A DNA stretch of 64,000 nt from Cellvibrio zantedeschiae (GCF_014652535.1 NZ_BMYZ01000001.1:1922001-1986000); one strand, 5' to 3'. Shown: positions 26,661 through 36,991, counted from the first letter of the stretch. Notes: generated from the letters alone by a model not told the origin. Numbers and translations are program-made.

Positions 26661-27523
26661 TAGCGTTTAAAAATAAATGCCGCTATAACCACCGCAGCCA
26701 AGATTGCCAACACAATTAACCCCGCTTTGCCACCAACACCGCTCGACTCAGCAGGTTGCTCTTTTTTGGCAAAACTATGTTGTTTGGCGAATTTGTCATT
26801 CTGGGGATTGGACTTGGCTGGGGCAGGACGTGCAGCCGGTGTCGCGGGAATAGGAATAGAACGAACCGTGGTTTTGGCCATTTCATCCGCAGGCCCCATA
26901 ACACCAAAGGTCAAAGCATCAAAACGCAGTTCATCGCCACGCTTCACGCGGGCTTCCATGACTTGTTTGCCATTCAAAAAAGTACCGTTCGCAGAGCCCA
27001 GGTCTTTGACAAATAAGGCGCCATCAATAATCTGCAACTGGGCGTGACGACGAGACAAGTGAGCCGCCGCCAAACTGATATCGCAATCCGCAGAACGACC
27101 AATCACAGTGGTGTCTTTCAACGGGAAAACACGATTTGCCAACGCAGTATGGTTGGCCTTAAGCGCCCAACCAGTGGTATGAACTGAACGCATTTGAGTG
27201 GCGTTAGATGTCTCAGCAGCACTTACTTTGGACTCACGCTTGGGATCTATTACGATCAACTCAATGGTTCCCAAGGTTATTTCATCATCAACTTTCAAGG
27301 TACAAGCGCCAATAACGTCAACAGTATTGACGCGAACTGGTTTAAGCGGCTGCAAGTTTTTCAGGGTCAGGGTTTCATGGGTTACATGAACTTCAAAATG
27401 CTTGTCTGCGACGTAAGGATCATCCACAACTAAATCATTGGTGGCTGAACGCCCTATAGTGATCATGGGTTCCACTAACCATACCGAATTATACTTATTA
27501 TTTTTGTAACGAATTTTTAGCAT
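26660..27523 (-). CDS. Two-FHA-domain tail-anchored membrane protein
   Basis: A 287-residue protein with two forkhead-associated domains and a C-terminal transmembrane helix (about 266-284, GLIVLAILAAVVIAAFIF). FHA1 (about 20-85) is partly degenerate: ITIGRSATNDLVV is present, but ADKHFEV replaces the usual SxxH. FHA2 (about 130-205) is canonical with VIGRSADCDISL, LSRRHAQL and DLGSANGTFLNG, so phosphothreonine binding is likely there. The linker is Pro/Ala/Lys-rich. Domain order suggests FHA domains in the cytoplasm tethered to the inner membrane. No Ser/Thr kinase gene is seen in the window. Confidence 0.85.
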   Translation of the reverse strand: MLKIRYKNNKYNSVWLVEPMITIGRSATNDLVVDDPYVADKHFEVHVTHETLTLKNLQPLKPVRVNTVDVIGACTLKVDDEITLGTIELIVIDPKRESKVSAAETSNATQMRSVHTTGWALKANHTALANRVFPLKDTTVIGRSADCDISLAAAHLSRRHAQLQIIDGALFVKDLGSANGTFLNGKQVMEARVKRGDELRFDALTFGVMGPADEMAKTTVRSIPIPATPAARPAPAKSNPQNDKFAKQHSFAKKEQPAESSGVGGKAGLIVLAILAAVVIAAFIFKR

Positions 27524-27687
27524 AGTCAGAACAACCTAAAACAAAATTTGTAGGCTGGATAATGCTATAGGCGTTTCCCCTTTTCAAGCACCTACTTCAG
27601 GGTTTTTATTGAAGCATTGAGTAGAAACACTCTTTTCACCGCAGTTTTATAACTTTTTCCGTCATTTGTACTTATATCGAGGCAGTT

Positions 27688-28380
27688 TTACGGCAAAAAC
27701 AGCTTAAAGCAGCCTCCACCCAATGAACTTTCATTGTTCAGACGAATAAAACCTTGTTGGGATTTGCTTTTGTGCATAAGCGCGACCCTATTTGCAAACA
27801 TAAGCCCCAAGTGTGGCCGACCACCAGCGAAACTGCCTTTCGTTTCTGAAAATGTTGAGGCGTTCAACATATGCTCCGGGTAACCGGGCCCGTCGTCTTC
27901 AATTGTAATACAAACTCCTTCCGGTGTTTTTTCTGCAGAAAGTTTTAACTTGCTTTTGGAGTAGCGCGCACAATTCACTAAAATATTATTAATAACACCA
28001 CCCACTAAATCACAATCAAAATAGCCCGTTAAAGCCTCATCACATTCCAACACTAAATCAATTGCACGCGTTTGCAATAACGCATAATTTCGTGCGACCT
28101 GTTCACTCAATACATCAGCCACTATGCATTCATCAATATGAGCGCGGACCTTATCGTGATCCAAGCGATAGAGTGAAAGCAACTGAATAAGCTCGCTATT
28201 AATACGTGCTGCCTCGTACTCCAACACAGCGTAAGATTTCGCATGCGCATCGTTTTGTGGAGGGTATTCATGCATCACGTCGGCCAAAGTATTTAGCAGC
28301 ATGCCCAACGAATTCTTCATGTCGTGCACACTGGAAGCTAATACAAATGAAAAATCTAATTCCGGATCCTCTCGGCCCAT
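27688..28380 (-). CDS. Sensorless histidine kinase
   Basis: A 230-residue cytosolic kinase core without sensor or transmembrane segments. The dimerisation/phosphotransfer helix carries His19 in SSVHDMKNSLG. The ATP-binding domain shows the N box NNILVNCARYS, the G1 box IEDDGPGYP and a G2-like GRPHLGLMFA. The short helical region leaves no room for PAS or GAF domains. It follows the REC-TPR regulator gene by 45 bp on the same strand and probably phosphorylates it; that pairing is inferred. Confidence 0.85.
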   Translation of the reverse strand: MGREDPELDFSFVLASSVHDMKNSLGMLLNTLADVMHEYPPQNDAHAKSYAVLEYEAARINSELIQLLSLYRLDHDKVRAHIDECIVADVLSEQVARNYALLQTRAIDLVLECDEALTGYFDCDLVGGVINNILVNCARYSKSKLKLSAEKTPEGVCITIEDDGPGYPEHMLNASTFSETKGSFAGGRPHLGLMFANRVALMHKSKSQQGFIRLNNESSLGGGCFKLFLP

Positions 28381-28425
28381 AATCTTTTACCTTAATAACA
28401 AGCGCCTAATATTTTATGACTACAA

Positions 28426-30063
28426 TTAATCTGCTGGTTTAGCAGAAGCAATTGCGCGCAGCATGTCTTCCAACTGACGGAAGCGTCGATATTGCGCATG
28501 TTTATCGGGAATAATTTTACGAATGTAATCCATGGTTTGTTGCATGTTGGTCAATAATTGGTTATTTCCAGGCTCTTGCTTCACTTGGCCCATGAGGGCT
28601 TGTACCAAGTTCAAACGCAGACCTATATGCTGTGGAAAATCTTGCAGCGCGCTGGTAAAGCAGTCCACAGCACGCGAAAAATCTTTTGCTTCATAATAGG
28701 AAATGCCATTTTTATTAATCTGCGCTACGAGTGCTTTGTTTTTTGCACTGCATGGCTCATCCAACAAACAATCTATTTTTTGAAGCTGATCTTCATCATC
28801 AGCGTATTCTTCCAAAAGCGCAGCAATAATTTTTTCGCTTTCTTCTTTTTTACCTAACTCACGCAGGGCCCTGACCAATTCAATGCGCAGCTCCAAGCTT
28901 ACTGACTCCTCAGAGTTAATAATTTTTTGCGCACTTATCAGTGAATCTGCTGCCCGCCTTTCCTCGCCGGACGCGGAAAACAATTGCGACTCCAGCAAAT
29001 AAGAACTGACCTTACTGCTATTATTTTTGCCAAAGCGAAGCGGAATTTCCGACACAACTTTTAATGCATCGCGCACAAAAGGTGAGGCTAAATTTTTGTC
29101 GAGCTTTGCAAGTTGAATTCCGGCATGGGCAAAGCTTTCGTGGAATTTAACATCATCGTGACAAGAATTTTCACCCAACTTGACCGCCTTACGATAGGCA
29201 TTTGCTGCGGTCAACAAATCATTGTTTTTAAATCCAACATCACCTAATACCTGCTGACGCAAAATAGAAAGTGGTGAAATATCGACTGCTTGCTGCAAGA
29301 TTTTTTGTTGCCCTTGATAATCAGCACGCTCCGCTAAAATATCGGCAAGCAGATCATAGGCTTTCAAACATAGGGGATTAAATTGGATAATTTCTTCCAA
29401 CCATTGTTGTGCGCTCAGGGTATCGCCCTGCAATTTTTTGGCTTGTGCCATACCCAGCATGGCCCAATCGAGTTGGCGGGCATCCAGAATATTTCTATAA
29501 AGATTTTCAGCCTTTTCGTATTCACCGAGATCCAGCAAAACGCGCCCCAATATTTTTTGGCAAGACCCCGCATAACGTGTGGCTGATTTAAGTTCGGCCT
29601 CACAAAGCTCAACTGCCACATCAAGCTGACGTTCTTTTAGAGCTTTATAGATAGGCGCCAGTGCTATGCGTTGCTTGAACAAACGCTCCAGACGCTGCCC
29701 TAAGGTTTGACCCGTAATAGGCTTGGTGAGATAAGCATCGGGCTCGTAATCATAGGCCGCCATGATGATGCTTTTGTTGGATTCGGCGGATACCAGCAGA
29801 AACAAACTATCGCTATTAAGATTGGGTTTATGACGCAAAACCTCCAGCACCTGCTGGCCGGTTTTCCCCTTCCCCAGATTCTGGTCGCACAATATGATGT
29901 CGTAAACTTTAGAGTTGCAGTAACGCAAAGCTTCGTTGCTTGAAGGCACTGAGTCCACCGAACCTACACCGAATTCTTGCAGCATCTTCGACAAGGTAAT
30001 ACGGAAACTTTCAAAGTCATCTACGATAAGCGCCTGCATCTTGGCGTACGGATTATCAGACAT
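28426..30063 (-). CDS. Response regulator with receiver and TPR-type output
   Basis: A 545-residue protein with an N-terminal receiver (about 8-125) and a long helical C-terminus of TPR-like repeats instead of DNA binding. Receiver residues are present: the acidic pair in LIVDD, phosphoacceptor Asp60 in ILCDQNLG, Ser in LVSAES and Lys in LTKP. The helical part has TPR-type segments such as LGRVLLDLGEYEKAENLYRN and SYYEAKDFSRAVDCFTSAL. ATG 30063 is preferred over 30117 because a GGAG site precedes it and the receiver fold begins soon after. Output is probably protein-protein interaction. Confidence 0.88.
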   Translation of the reverse strand: MSDNPYAKMQALIVDDFESFRITLSKMLQEFGVGSVDSVPSSNEALRYCNSKVYDIILCDQNLGKGKTGQQVLEVLRHKPNLNSDSLFLLVSAESNKSIIMAAYDYEPDAYLTKPITGQTLGQRLERLFKQRIALAPIYKALKERQLDVAVELCEAELKSATRYAGSCQKILGRVLLDLGEYEKAENLYRNILDARQLDWAMLGMAQAKKLQGDTLSAQQWLEEIIQFNPLCLKAYDLLADILAERADYQGQQKILQQAVDISPLSILRQQVLGDVGFKNNDLLTAANAYRKAVKLGENSCHDDVKFHESFAHAGIQLAKLDKNLASPFVRDALKVVSEIPLRFGKNNSSKVSSYLLESQLFSASGEERRAADSLISAQKIINSEESVSLELRIELVRALRELGKKEESEKIIAALLEEYADDEDQLQKIDCLLDEPCSAKNKALVAQINKNGISYYEAKDFSRAVDCFTSALQDFPQHIGLRLNLVQALMGQVKQEPGNNQLLTNMQQTMDYIRKIIPDKHAQYRRFRQLEDMLRAIASAKPAD

Positions 30064-30213
30064 GCGCCCTACTCCTCCACACCAACGCTGCTGCACCTGA
30101 AAATTCCATGAGGACACCCGCCTGAGGCAAAAATAAGAATAACAGCTAGAGAATAGCCCAAGTTCAGCTATGTGCGATTATTTCGCGACTGGGAACGCTC
30201 ACTGAAAAGTCAC

Positions 30214-32031
30214 TTATACGGAAGAGGCAGACGCCAGGTCAGGTGCTAACGCCAGCCTGCGACGGGATTCAAAAATCGCGTTGCCGCCCAATTTCTTGGC
30301 ATTGTGTTTGGCGTCGGCTAGTAAGAGCGCAACATGATGATGGGTGGTACATGAGGTCGGATCGGGGAATACGCAGCCAATCGCAAGCGTCAGGGCACCA
30401 AAACGCTGACGGTTGCCATCGCGATCATGGCTCCAGTAATCTTTGTGCGCTTGTGGTAAAAGAGTTTGATAAGCGAGCGTAAAATCGGCGAACACAGCTT
30501 CACATTTTTTTCGCCAATCCTGACTACGAAAAATCACGATAAAATCATCTCCGCCAACATGACCGATAAAATCCCTATCAGGCTCAATATATCCACATAA
30601 TATTTTACTCAGTCGTAAAATAATTTCGTCACCAAAGCTGTAGCCAAAAGCGTCGTTAAATGGTTTGAAATGATTGATATCCACATATGCCACTACAAAA
30701 GATTCACGCTTGTGCAGCAAATGATCTATCCATTCATATAAAGGCACGTTACCCGGTAATTGAGTGAGTGGATTACTGTGTTTTGCCGCGCGCAATTTTT
30801 CTTCCGTAATACAGCGCAACAAGTGGCGAATTTTTCCCACACCCGCGTACTTGCCTGCGGTACTCACGATAAAATCTACACTTAAATTTTGATGCGGATC
30901 TTCTGTAATTAATTGCCCTACCTTTTTGAGTTCGCAGCTGGAATCAACAATTAATGACATAGGACTGATAAATTCAGCGATAGATTTTTTTGAATAGAGA
31001 TCGTGTGCAAAAGGTTGGGAAAAAATATTCAGCAGTTCCGCACGGCTCACCATTCCCAGCGGCTTCTCGCCATCAACAACGGGAATACACGACAATCGGA
31101 CATCTGCACGAAACATTCGAACGACAACTTCTGCATTCAGGCTGGGCGATATCACGTCTACCTTTACCATTATTTTATCAACGGTATGGCGGAAAAAATC
31201 CTGATGGGGAAAATGTTGTTGACGCGAAGCTAGATTAATATGAGCCGGAAATTCATCTATAGGCACAGGCGCAGGTCGCGCAAGAAAAAAGCCCTGGACA
31301 TTTTCAATGCCCATGGCAATTAAGGTATTTAGCTCTGCTTCGGTTTCGATGCCTTCTGCAATAACTTTGTTGCCCATGCGATTAGCAATATCGAGCATAG
31401 CGCGAACAAATTCCCTTTTAACCGGATCTTTATCAATGCCGCTGATAAAATGCCGATCAATTTTTACGTAGTCGGGACAAAGCTCGCTCCACACACGCAG
31501 CCCTGCGTAACCCGCGCCCAAATCGTCAAGCGCAATTGCAAATCCCTGCCGCTGAAAATGTTCAGAAGCTGCACGCAATAAATCAAACTGGTCGAGCGGT
31601 TGGCTTTCCGTTAACTCAAATACAACTCGCTCGGGACTTAAGCCAACACGCTGCAAAATTTCTCGAGTAACCCCATCGCGATATTGGCTATCGGTAAAAC
31701 TTAATGGAGTCATGTTCAAAAACAATTTTCCACTTAAATTTAAGGCTACAAATTTTTCACAGGAAGCAGCGCGACATGCGAACTCCAAAGACGCCAACTG
31801 TTTGGTTCGGCGCGCAACAGAAAAAAGCTGATCAGGTGTGTGCAATGGGCTATTTTCGGGGCCGCGAATCAGGGCTTCATAGCCAAGAATACGGCGGCTA
31901 TCCAGCGCAATGATTGGCTGAAATACGGGGATTAACAAACGGAGCTCTATAATTCGCTGCAATTCCGCTTGCATTTGTGACTCCGAGTAAACACTTGCCG
32001 TTTGAGAGATGCTAAGGGGGAGACTTTTCAT
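30214..32031 (-). CDS. EAL-CBS-GGDEF signalling protein
   Basis: A 605-residue soluble protein with an EAL domain (about 15-260), a pair of CBS domains (about 285-405) and a GGDEF domain (about 435-590). The EAL part has EALIRG (52-57), ELTESQ, LDDLGAGYAGL (a variant of DDFGTG), VKIDRHF and IAEGIE, so it may be active. The GGDEF active site is GGDDF (493-497), and no RxxD inhibitory site precedes it at the usual spacing, so cyclase activity is doubtful. CBS pairs usually bind adenine nucleotides. The ATG at 32031 is chosen over the upstream TTG. Confidence 0.9.
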   Translation of the reverse strand: MKSLPLSISQTASVYSESQMQAELQRIIELRLLIPVFQPIIALDSRRILGYEALIRGPENSPLHTPDQLFSVARRTKQLASLEFACRAASCEKFVALNLSGKLFLNMTPLSFTDSQYRDGVTREILQRVGLSPERVVFELTESQPLDQFDLLRAASEHFQRQGFAIALDDLGAGYAGLRVWSELCPDYVKIDRHFISGIDKDPVKREFVRAMLDIANRMGNKVIAEGIETEAELNTLIAMGIENVQGFFLARPAPVPIDEFPAHINLASRQQHFPHQDFFRHTVDKIMVKVDVISPSLNAEVVVRMFRADVRLSCIPVVDGEKPLGMVSRAELLNIFSQPFAHDLYSKKSIAEFISPMSLIVDSSCELKKVGQLITEDPHQNLSVDFIVSTAGKYAGVGKIRHLLRCITEEKLRAAKHSNPLTQLPGNVPLYEWIDHLLHKRESFVVAYVDINHFKPFNDAFGYSFGDEIILRLSKILCGYIEPDRDFIGHVGGDDFIVIFRSQDWRKKCEAVFADFTLAYQTLLPQAHKDYWSHDRDGNRQRFGALTLAIGCVFPDPTSCTTHHHVALLLADAKHNAKKLGGNAIFESRRRLALAPDLASASSV

Positions 32032-32160
32032 GTCGGCTATAGTCGGCCGCAATTATGACAATGCTATGACAAGCCGCTAAAATGCCCACCCTTTTCGCTA
32101 AATTTGTGACACTTCTGCGCTGCAGGTACAATACGCAACCACTTTTATGATTATTTGAAC

Positions 32161-32889
32161 ATGCCCAACCACGATAACCTCTACGCCAATCCTCTACCGC
32201 AGGTTAACGCCTTCGCGTTTGATGAAGGTGTGGTCAATGTATTTCCCGACATGATCAAACGCTCAGTCCCGGGCTATGCCACTATCATTAATATGATTGG
32301 TAATCTGGCAGAGCGTTATGCTCAAGCCGACAGCTTTTGTTATGACTTGGGATGCTCACTGGGTGCAGCCACCTTGGCCATGCGCCATCGAATTCAAGCC
32401 GCGAATTGCAGCATAATTGGTGTAGATAATTCTGCTGCGATGATATCGCGTTGTGAACAAGTTATTGCAGCCGATAGCGCGGAAATAGATGTGGAATTGC
32501 ATTGCGCAGATTTGTGCGAATTCCCGATTAACAATGCGTCAGTTACCGTATTGAACTTTACTTTGCAGTTTATTGCCTTGGAAAAACGCGCCGCGATTTT
32601 GCGCAAAATCTACGAGGGATTAAAACCTAATGGTGTTTTAATCCTGTCGGAAAAGCTCGCCTTTGACGATGAACAGCATCAAGCTCTCATGATTGAACTG
32701 CACCACAACTTCAAGCGCGCTAACGGTTACAGTGATTTAGAAATTGCGCAAAAGCGCAGCGCTATTGAAAATGTTCTTATTCCAGAAACCCTCGCCACTC
32801 ACCGTCAGCGCCTTAAAGATGCAGGTTTTGCCAGCGTAGATGTTTGGTTTCAATGTTTTAATTTTGCCTCGATAATCGCCATCAAATGA
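32161..32889 (+). CDS. cmoA: Carboxy-SAM synthase CmoA
   Basis: CmoA (242 aa) makes carboxy-S-adenosylmethionine from prephenate and SAM for wobble-uridine modification. The Rossmann core has [16 protein letters not shown] and [14 protein letters not shown], with VLNFTLQFI and [11 protein letters not shown] further on, all typical. The [20 protein letters not shown] start supports ATG 32161; no strong ribosome site is visible. It overlaps cmoB by four bases (ATGA). Its substrate prephenate is also used by the PheA and TyrA enzymes encoded at 59585-61655. Confidence 0.94.
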   Translation: MPNHDNLYANPLPQVNAFAFDEGVVNVFPDMIKRSVPGYATIINMIGNLAERYAQADSFCYDLGCSLGAATLAMRHRIQAANCSIIGVDNSAAMISRCEQVIAADSAEIDVELHCADLCEFPINNASVTVLNFTLQFIALEKRAAILRKIYEGLKPNGVLILSEKLAFDDEQHQALMIELHHNFKRANGYSDLEIAQKRSAIENVLIPETLATHRQRLKDAGFASVDVWFQCFNFASIIAIK

Positions 32890-33857
32890 TTGAATACTCC
32901 ACCTTACTCGCATACTTGCCTGAAAGCCCTCTCGCACCTTGGTCCGCTGATTTACCACAGCAAATTGCTGATGGCCTGTGTGAAAAACGTTACGGCGATT
33001 TGCCGGATTGGAAACAAGCACTTGCACGCCTACCCAAAATTACCAGCAGCCAAAATAATTTTAGCGATAAAGTTGAGATAGGCGCGCCCACAGATTGCGA
33101 TGCGGCAACCCGCGCAGAATTACAACAAACGTTGGAAGCACTTATTCCCTGGCGCAAAGGCCCCTATTGGTTGCACGGTATTCATCTCGACACAGAGTGG
33201 CGCTCAGATTGGAAATGGGATCGCGTCACTCCCCATTTGGCCCCACTCAAAAATAGATTAATTTTGGATGTTGGGTGCGGCAACGGCTACCACTGCTGGC
33301 GCATGCTGGGTGAAGGAGCGCACCGCGTAATTGGAATAGATCCATCGCCACGCTTTGTAGTCCAATTCCATATGATTAAACAACTTGCAGACAAGGATTA
33401 TCCAATTGATGTTTTGCCGGTAGGAATAGAAGATCTACCGCCTAAACTGCAAGCGTTTGATACGGTTTTTTCCATGGGTGTTTTCTATCATCGCAAATCA
33501 CCTATGGATCATTTGCGCGAACTTAAGGAAGCACTGCGCCCCGGCGGGCAGCTGGTGCTGGAAACCTTGGTAATTGAAGGCGGCTTGGGCGATGTTCTGG
33601 TACCCGAAGGGCGTTATGCGAAGATGAATAACGTATGGTTTTTACCGAGCTGCGAAACCATGCTGAGCTGGTTACGCAAAATGGGTTTTAATAACGCGAG
33701 AGTTGTCGACGTTTGCACAACGTCAGTTGAAGAACAACGCTCAACTCATTGGATGAAATTTCATTCACTCCCTGAATTTCTAGATCCTCAAAACCCTTCG
33801 CTAACTGCTGAAGGACATCCGGCGCCTATTCGTGCCGTTTTTGTAGCAGAAGCTTAA
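32886..33857 (+). CDS. cmoB: tRNA U34 carboxymethyltransferase CmoB
   Basis: CmoB (323 aa) transfers the carboxymethyl group from Cx-SAM to 5-hydroxyuridine at tRNA position 34. The N-terminal region has [12 protein letters not shown], and the catalytic domain has [35 protein letters not shown] and [15 protein letters not shown]. Start and cmoA stop overlap as ATGA. It converges on the sulA-like gene with only a 5-bp gap. Confidence 0.95.
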   Translation: MIEYSTLLAYLPESPLAPWSADLPQQIADGLCEKRYGDLPDWKQALARLPKITSSQNNFSDKVEIGAPTDCDAATRAELQQTLEALIPWRKGPYWLHGIHLDTEWRSDWKWDRVTPHLAPLKNRLILDVGCGNGYHCWRMLGEGAHRVIGIDPSPRFVVQFHMIKQLADKDYPIDVLPVGIEDLPPKLQAFDTVFSMGVFYHRKSPMDHLRELKEALRPGGQLVLETLVIEGGLGDVLVPEGRYAKMNNVWFLPSCETMLSWLRKMGFNNARVVDVCTTSVEEQRSTHWMKFHSLPEFLDPQNPSLTAEGHPAPIRAVFVAEA

Positions 33858-33862
33858 ATCGA

Positions 33863-34258
33863 CTACCTAACTCTTAACAACAAGCCTTGGCATTGGCCTT
33901 GGTAAGCTGCATTTTCAAGTTGCTTTAACTCTTTGTCTGTCAGCTTTCCAGGGCTTGCGATTACCGTGTGGCTATTACCAGCCGCCAGGGCTTCCCACGT
34001 AATCCACAACCGACTCGCTTCATCACTACAGTGAATTAAACGCACAAAACGCGTATCAACACCGAAAGATTCCAGAAACTCCCGCGATAAATGTTGCGGC
34101 GCAATCCAAGTGACCCAACGATCAACACAACTCTGCGTTAAAAACGCAATCATGGGCATCAGTAACGCAGCTTGTTCAGGTGATGCGTTGGCAATAATCA
34201 GTTCAGTAATACCGCAGCTGGTTGCTGCAGGCTGACTAGCTTGACGAATATTATTCAC
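33863..34258 (-). CDS. sulA: SulA-like cell-division inhibitor
   Basis: A 131-residue protein in the position of Pseudomonas sulA, directly behind lexA. It has the RecA-like SulA strand-turn features [20 protein letters not shown] and [20 protein letters not shown], and matches the SulA/ImuA group more than any other family. It would bind FtsZ and delay division during SOS. The start is GTG at 34258, overlapping the lexA stop region by 8 bases and preceded by AGGAG at 8-base spacing. Assignment relies on context plus moderate similarity. Confidence 0.8.
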   Translation of the reverse strand: MNNIRQASQPAATSCGITELIIANASPEQAALLMPMIAFLTQSCVDRWVTWIAPQHLSREFLESFGVDTRFVRLIHCSDEASRLWITWEALAAGNSHTVIASPGKLTDKELKQLENAAYQGQCQGLLLRVR

Positions 34259-34856
34259 GACGAATCACTCCTACACTTAAACCTTCGATAGTAAATTCCT
34301 GATCAGTCAAATCCACCTGGATAACATCAAAATCTGGATTTTCTGGCCACAGCTCCACTTGGGAACGGTTGCCAATTCGCTTGTAGCGTTTCACAGTCAC
34401 TTCTTCGCCTATACGCGCTACCACAATTTGGCCGCTACGAACCTGGTCGGTACGATGAACTGCCAACAAATCTCCATCCAGGATGCCAGCGTCCTTCATA
34501 CTCATGCCATTAACGCGCAGAAGATAATCCGCAGAAGGTGAAAAGAAGTTGGGGGGAATGTTGCAGTAATCTTCAATATGTTCTTGCGCAAGAATGGGAT
34601 TACCCGCAGCAACACGGCCTACAATAGGAACGCCTTCATCAACCGTCTCTGGCAGGCGAATACCGCGTGATGCACCTGGAACGATTTCAATAGCGCCTTT
34701 TTTAGCGAGGGCTTTGATATGCTCTTCGGCAGCATTAGGGGATTTATAACCAAGAATACGTGCGATTTCTGCACGGGTGGGCGGATAGCCGGTTTCTTCG
34801 GCATAATCCTTGATGAGCTGTAAAACCTGTTCCTGACGCGCCGTGAGATTGTACAT
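34251..34856 (-). CDS. lexA: SOS repressor LexA
   Basis: LexA (201 aa) represses SOS genes and self-cleaves when RecA is activated. The DNA-binding domain has [20 protein letters not shown]. The protease part shows the Ala-Gly cleavage site in RVAAGNP, the catalytic Ser in NGMSMKDAG and Lys in [11 protein letters not shown] 34856 is chosen over the GTG two codons upstream because AGGGG is correctly spaced. It is followed by the sulA-like gene in one operon. Confidence 0.97.
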   Translation of the reverse strand: MYNLTARQEQVLQLIKDYAEETGYPPTRAEIARILGYKSPNAAEEHIKALAKKGAIEIVPGASRGIRLPETVDEGVPIVGRVAAGNPILAQEHIEDYCNIPPNFFSPSADYLLRVNGMSMKDAGILDGDLLAVHRTDQVRSGQIVVARIGEEVTVKRYKRIGNRSQVELWPENPDFDVIQVDLTDQEFTIEGLSVGVIRRE

Positions 34857-34872
34857 AACCACCCCTGTTGAT

Positions 34873-34888
34873 CTGTTTGTTTATACAG
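34873..34888 (-). promoter_or_regulatory. LexA box upstream of lexA
   Basis: CTGTTTGTTTATACAG is a CTGT-N8-ACAG operator 17 bases before the lexA ATG, fitting autorepression of lexA-sulA. A nearby CTGTATAAAATACTGT (minus strand, about 34904-34919) and an overlapping CTGTATATAATCCCAA keep only one good half-site each and may be a second weak operator. Confidence 0.85.
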
Positions 34889-34943
34889 TAATTGGGATTA
34901 TATACAGTATTTTATACAGTGCAACAAGTTTTTTTAACGAAAA

Positions 34944-36254
34944 TTAATCAGCATTGGCGGGGTTGCTGGAGATCGACGCTGGTCTGATTACAAAATAGAG
35001 AATCACGATTACCACCAGAATAGCGCCTGCAACTTTGATTTCCTCGATCTTGGCGTAAGACAACATCAAGGCACAGACGACGGTACCAAGCACAGGGACT
35101 ACCGCTGGAATTTCAAATCGACCTTTAGGCTCCCCCTTGCGATACTTCAGTACCACTAGTGCCAAATTAACCATCATGAAACATATCAATAGCAGCACAC
35201 TGGTAGCGCGCGCCAGCGACGCAATATTACCGGTCAGCGCAAGCACTAACATAAAACCAAGCACTGCGAGCGACGAAACATAAGGCGTGCGGCGGCGGCT
35301 TACCTTGCCAAGCACCTTAGGCATCAACCCCTGATTCGCCATCCCATAGATAAGCCGCGAACCCATAATGAAATTGAGCAGCGCAGTATTAGCTACCGCA
35401 AACATCGCAATGAAAGCAAAAGCAATAGGAGGAAACCAGGGTGCAGCCCGTTTGACCACATCTACCAAGGGGGCTGAGGACGTTGCAAGTTCAGCTGCCG
35501 GAATCACTGAAACCGCAACAAGCGAAATGGTTACATAAATAGTCGACGCAATAAGCACCGCCAGCAAAATCCCCTTGGGCATGGTTGATTCGGGATTTTT
35601 AACTTCTTCGCTGACGTTGATAATATCTTCAAATCCGACAAACGAATAAAACGTGAGCACCGCCCCCGACAGAATCAACGAAAAACTCAGATCACCCGCA
35701 GGATTCGCCACGGTTACTGTGCTGGTGTAATCGACCGAACCAATAAATTTTGCACCCACGGAGATGACTAGCAAAAGCCCGCCAAGCTCTATGCCGGTAC
35801 ACAACATATTCATCCACATAGATTCGCGAATGCCACGAATCACCACTCCCGCCAAAACCAAACAAAAGGTAACCACTACCAAGTCCACAGGTACTGCAGA
35901 TACCAGCGTCGTAAAATATCCAGCAAAGGCGCGGCTACCCGCAGCCATTGAGGTTACGCCCGATGAAAGCGCGGCAAGACCTATGACATAAGCCAAAAAA
36001 TTGCTTTTAAACGCGTGATGAGTAAAAAAAGATGCACCACCTGCGCGCGGATAGCGTGAACCAAGGGATGCATAGGAAAGCCCGGTCAAGCCAGCCGCCA
36101 CCATACTGGCGAGGAATGCCATCCAAATGCCGTTCCCCATTTCACCGGCAGCTTTACCTATAAGCGCATATATACCGGCACCAAGAATATCGCCCACACC
36201 GTAGATAACCAGCGCAAATAATCCAATGTGACGATGTAAGGCTTGAGGAGTCAT
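34944..36254 (-). CDS. APC-family amino acid permease
   Basis: A 436-residue inner-membrane transporter of the amino acid-polyamine-organocation family with about 12 predicted helices. TM1 contains the unwound-helix motif in GVGDILGAGIYALIGKAAGE, and TM6-like FYSFVGFEDIINVSEEVKNP is the conserved APC segment. The substrate cannot be read from sequence; cationic or neutral amino acids are both possible. It ends just upstream of the lexA operators and is transcribed toward them. Confidence 0.85.
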   Translation of the reverse strand: MTPQALHRHIGLFALVIYGVGDILGAGIYALIGKAAGEMGNGIWMAFLASMVAAGLTGLSYASLGSRYPRAGGASFFTHHAFKSNFLAYVIGLAALSSGVTSMAAGSRAFAGYFTTLVSAVPVDLVVVTFCLVLAGVVIRGIRESMWMNMLCTGIELGGLLLVISVGAKFIGSVDYTSTVTVANPAGDLSFSLILSGAVLTFYSFVGFEDIINVSEEVKNPESTMPKGILLAVLIASTIYVTISLVAVSVIPAAELATSSAPLVDVVKRAAPWFPPIAFAFIAMFAVANTALLNFIMGSRLIYGMANQGLMPKVLGKVSRRRTPYVSSLAVLGFMLVLALTGNIASLARATSVLLLICFMMVNLALVVLKYRKGEPKGRFEIPAVVPVLGTVVCALMLSYAKIEEIKVAGAILVVIVILYFVIRPASISSNPANAD

Positions 36255-36302
36255 GGCGTGAGCTCAAAAGACATGCAGTGTGATATTAAATAAATACCAG
36301 AG

Positions 36303-36845
36303 CTAATCATCAACTTCGTGAAGAGGAGTCTCAAGACCAAATTCAGTGTGAAGTTGTGCGCACCAGCGATTTAAACGAGCAGCAGTCAGATGTTCCTGAT
36401 GATCTTCATCAAGCGCCAAGCCAACGAATTTTCCCGCGCCTGGAATCTCTGCCTTGGAGGCCGAAAACTCGTAACCCTCTATAGACCAATGCCCAACAAT
36501 ATTAGGGGCGGATTGAATGACCACATCGTGCAGCATACCCATAGCATCCAGAAAGTAGTCGCTGTAGCCGAATTGATCACCCAAACCAAAAAAGGCCACT
36601 GTTTTACCGGAGAAATCTATTTCGCTGACATCAATCCAAAAATCTTCCCAATCGGATTGGATCTGGCCAAAATCCCACGTGGGTATCCCCAGAATGATCT
36701 TGTCGTAATGGGTAAAGTCCAGCTGCGTTGCGTCTGCTATATCATGTACATCGACAACATCTTTACCAAAACGTTTTTGAATTCGATAGGCGATGCGTTC
36801 GCTATTACCTTCATCACTGCCAAAAAAAAGCCCCAGGCTAGCCAC
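36303..36845 (-). CDS. Long-chain flavodoxin
   Basis: A flavodoxin of 180 residues, the long-chain form. The N-terminus ASLGLFFGSDEGNSERIAY gives the phosphate-binding loop, followed by LGIPTWDFGQIQSDW and FFGLGDQFGYSDYFLDAMG, the FMN-contacting loops with the aromatic flankers Trp and Tyr. GTG at 36845 is chosen because GAGG lies 5 bases upstream and the fold begins there; an upstream extension is not conserved. It would carry low-potential electrons in the cytoplasm; partner unknown. Confidence 0.88.
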   Translation of the reverse strand: MASLGLFFGSDEGNSERIAYRIQKRFGKDVVDVHDIADATQLDFTHYDKIILGIPTWDFGQIQSDWEDFWIDVSEIDFSGKTVAFFGLGDQFGYSDYFLDAMGMLHDVVIQSAPNIVGHWSIEGYEFSASKAEIPGAGKFVGLALDEDHQEHLTAARLNRWCAQLHTEFGLETPLHEVDD

Positions 36846-36991
36846 ACGCACCTCAAGTTGAATTGATAAGAAACGCAATTTTCCCAACAATGGCTTTTAT
36901 ACGCAAGCAATCTTGTGTATACATGCGCCACCCCATAAGGGACATAAAATTTCTTAAATATTTTGCTTAAATAAATTTCATTCTTTAATTT

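Noticed and set aside
34904..34919. Second LexA operator before lexA
   Set aside because: CTGTATAAAATACTGT lacks the ACAG half-site, so it is not listed as a separate operator.
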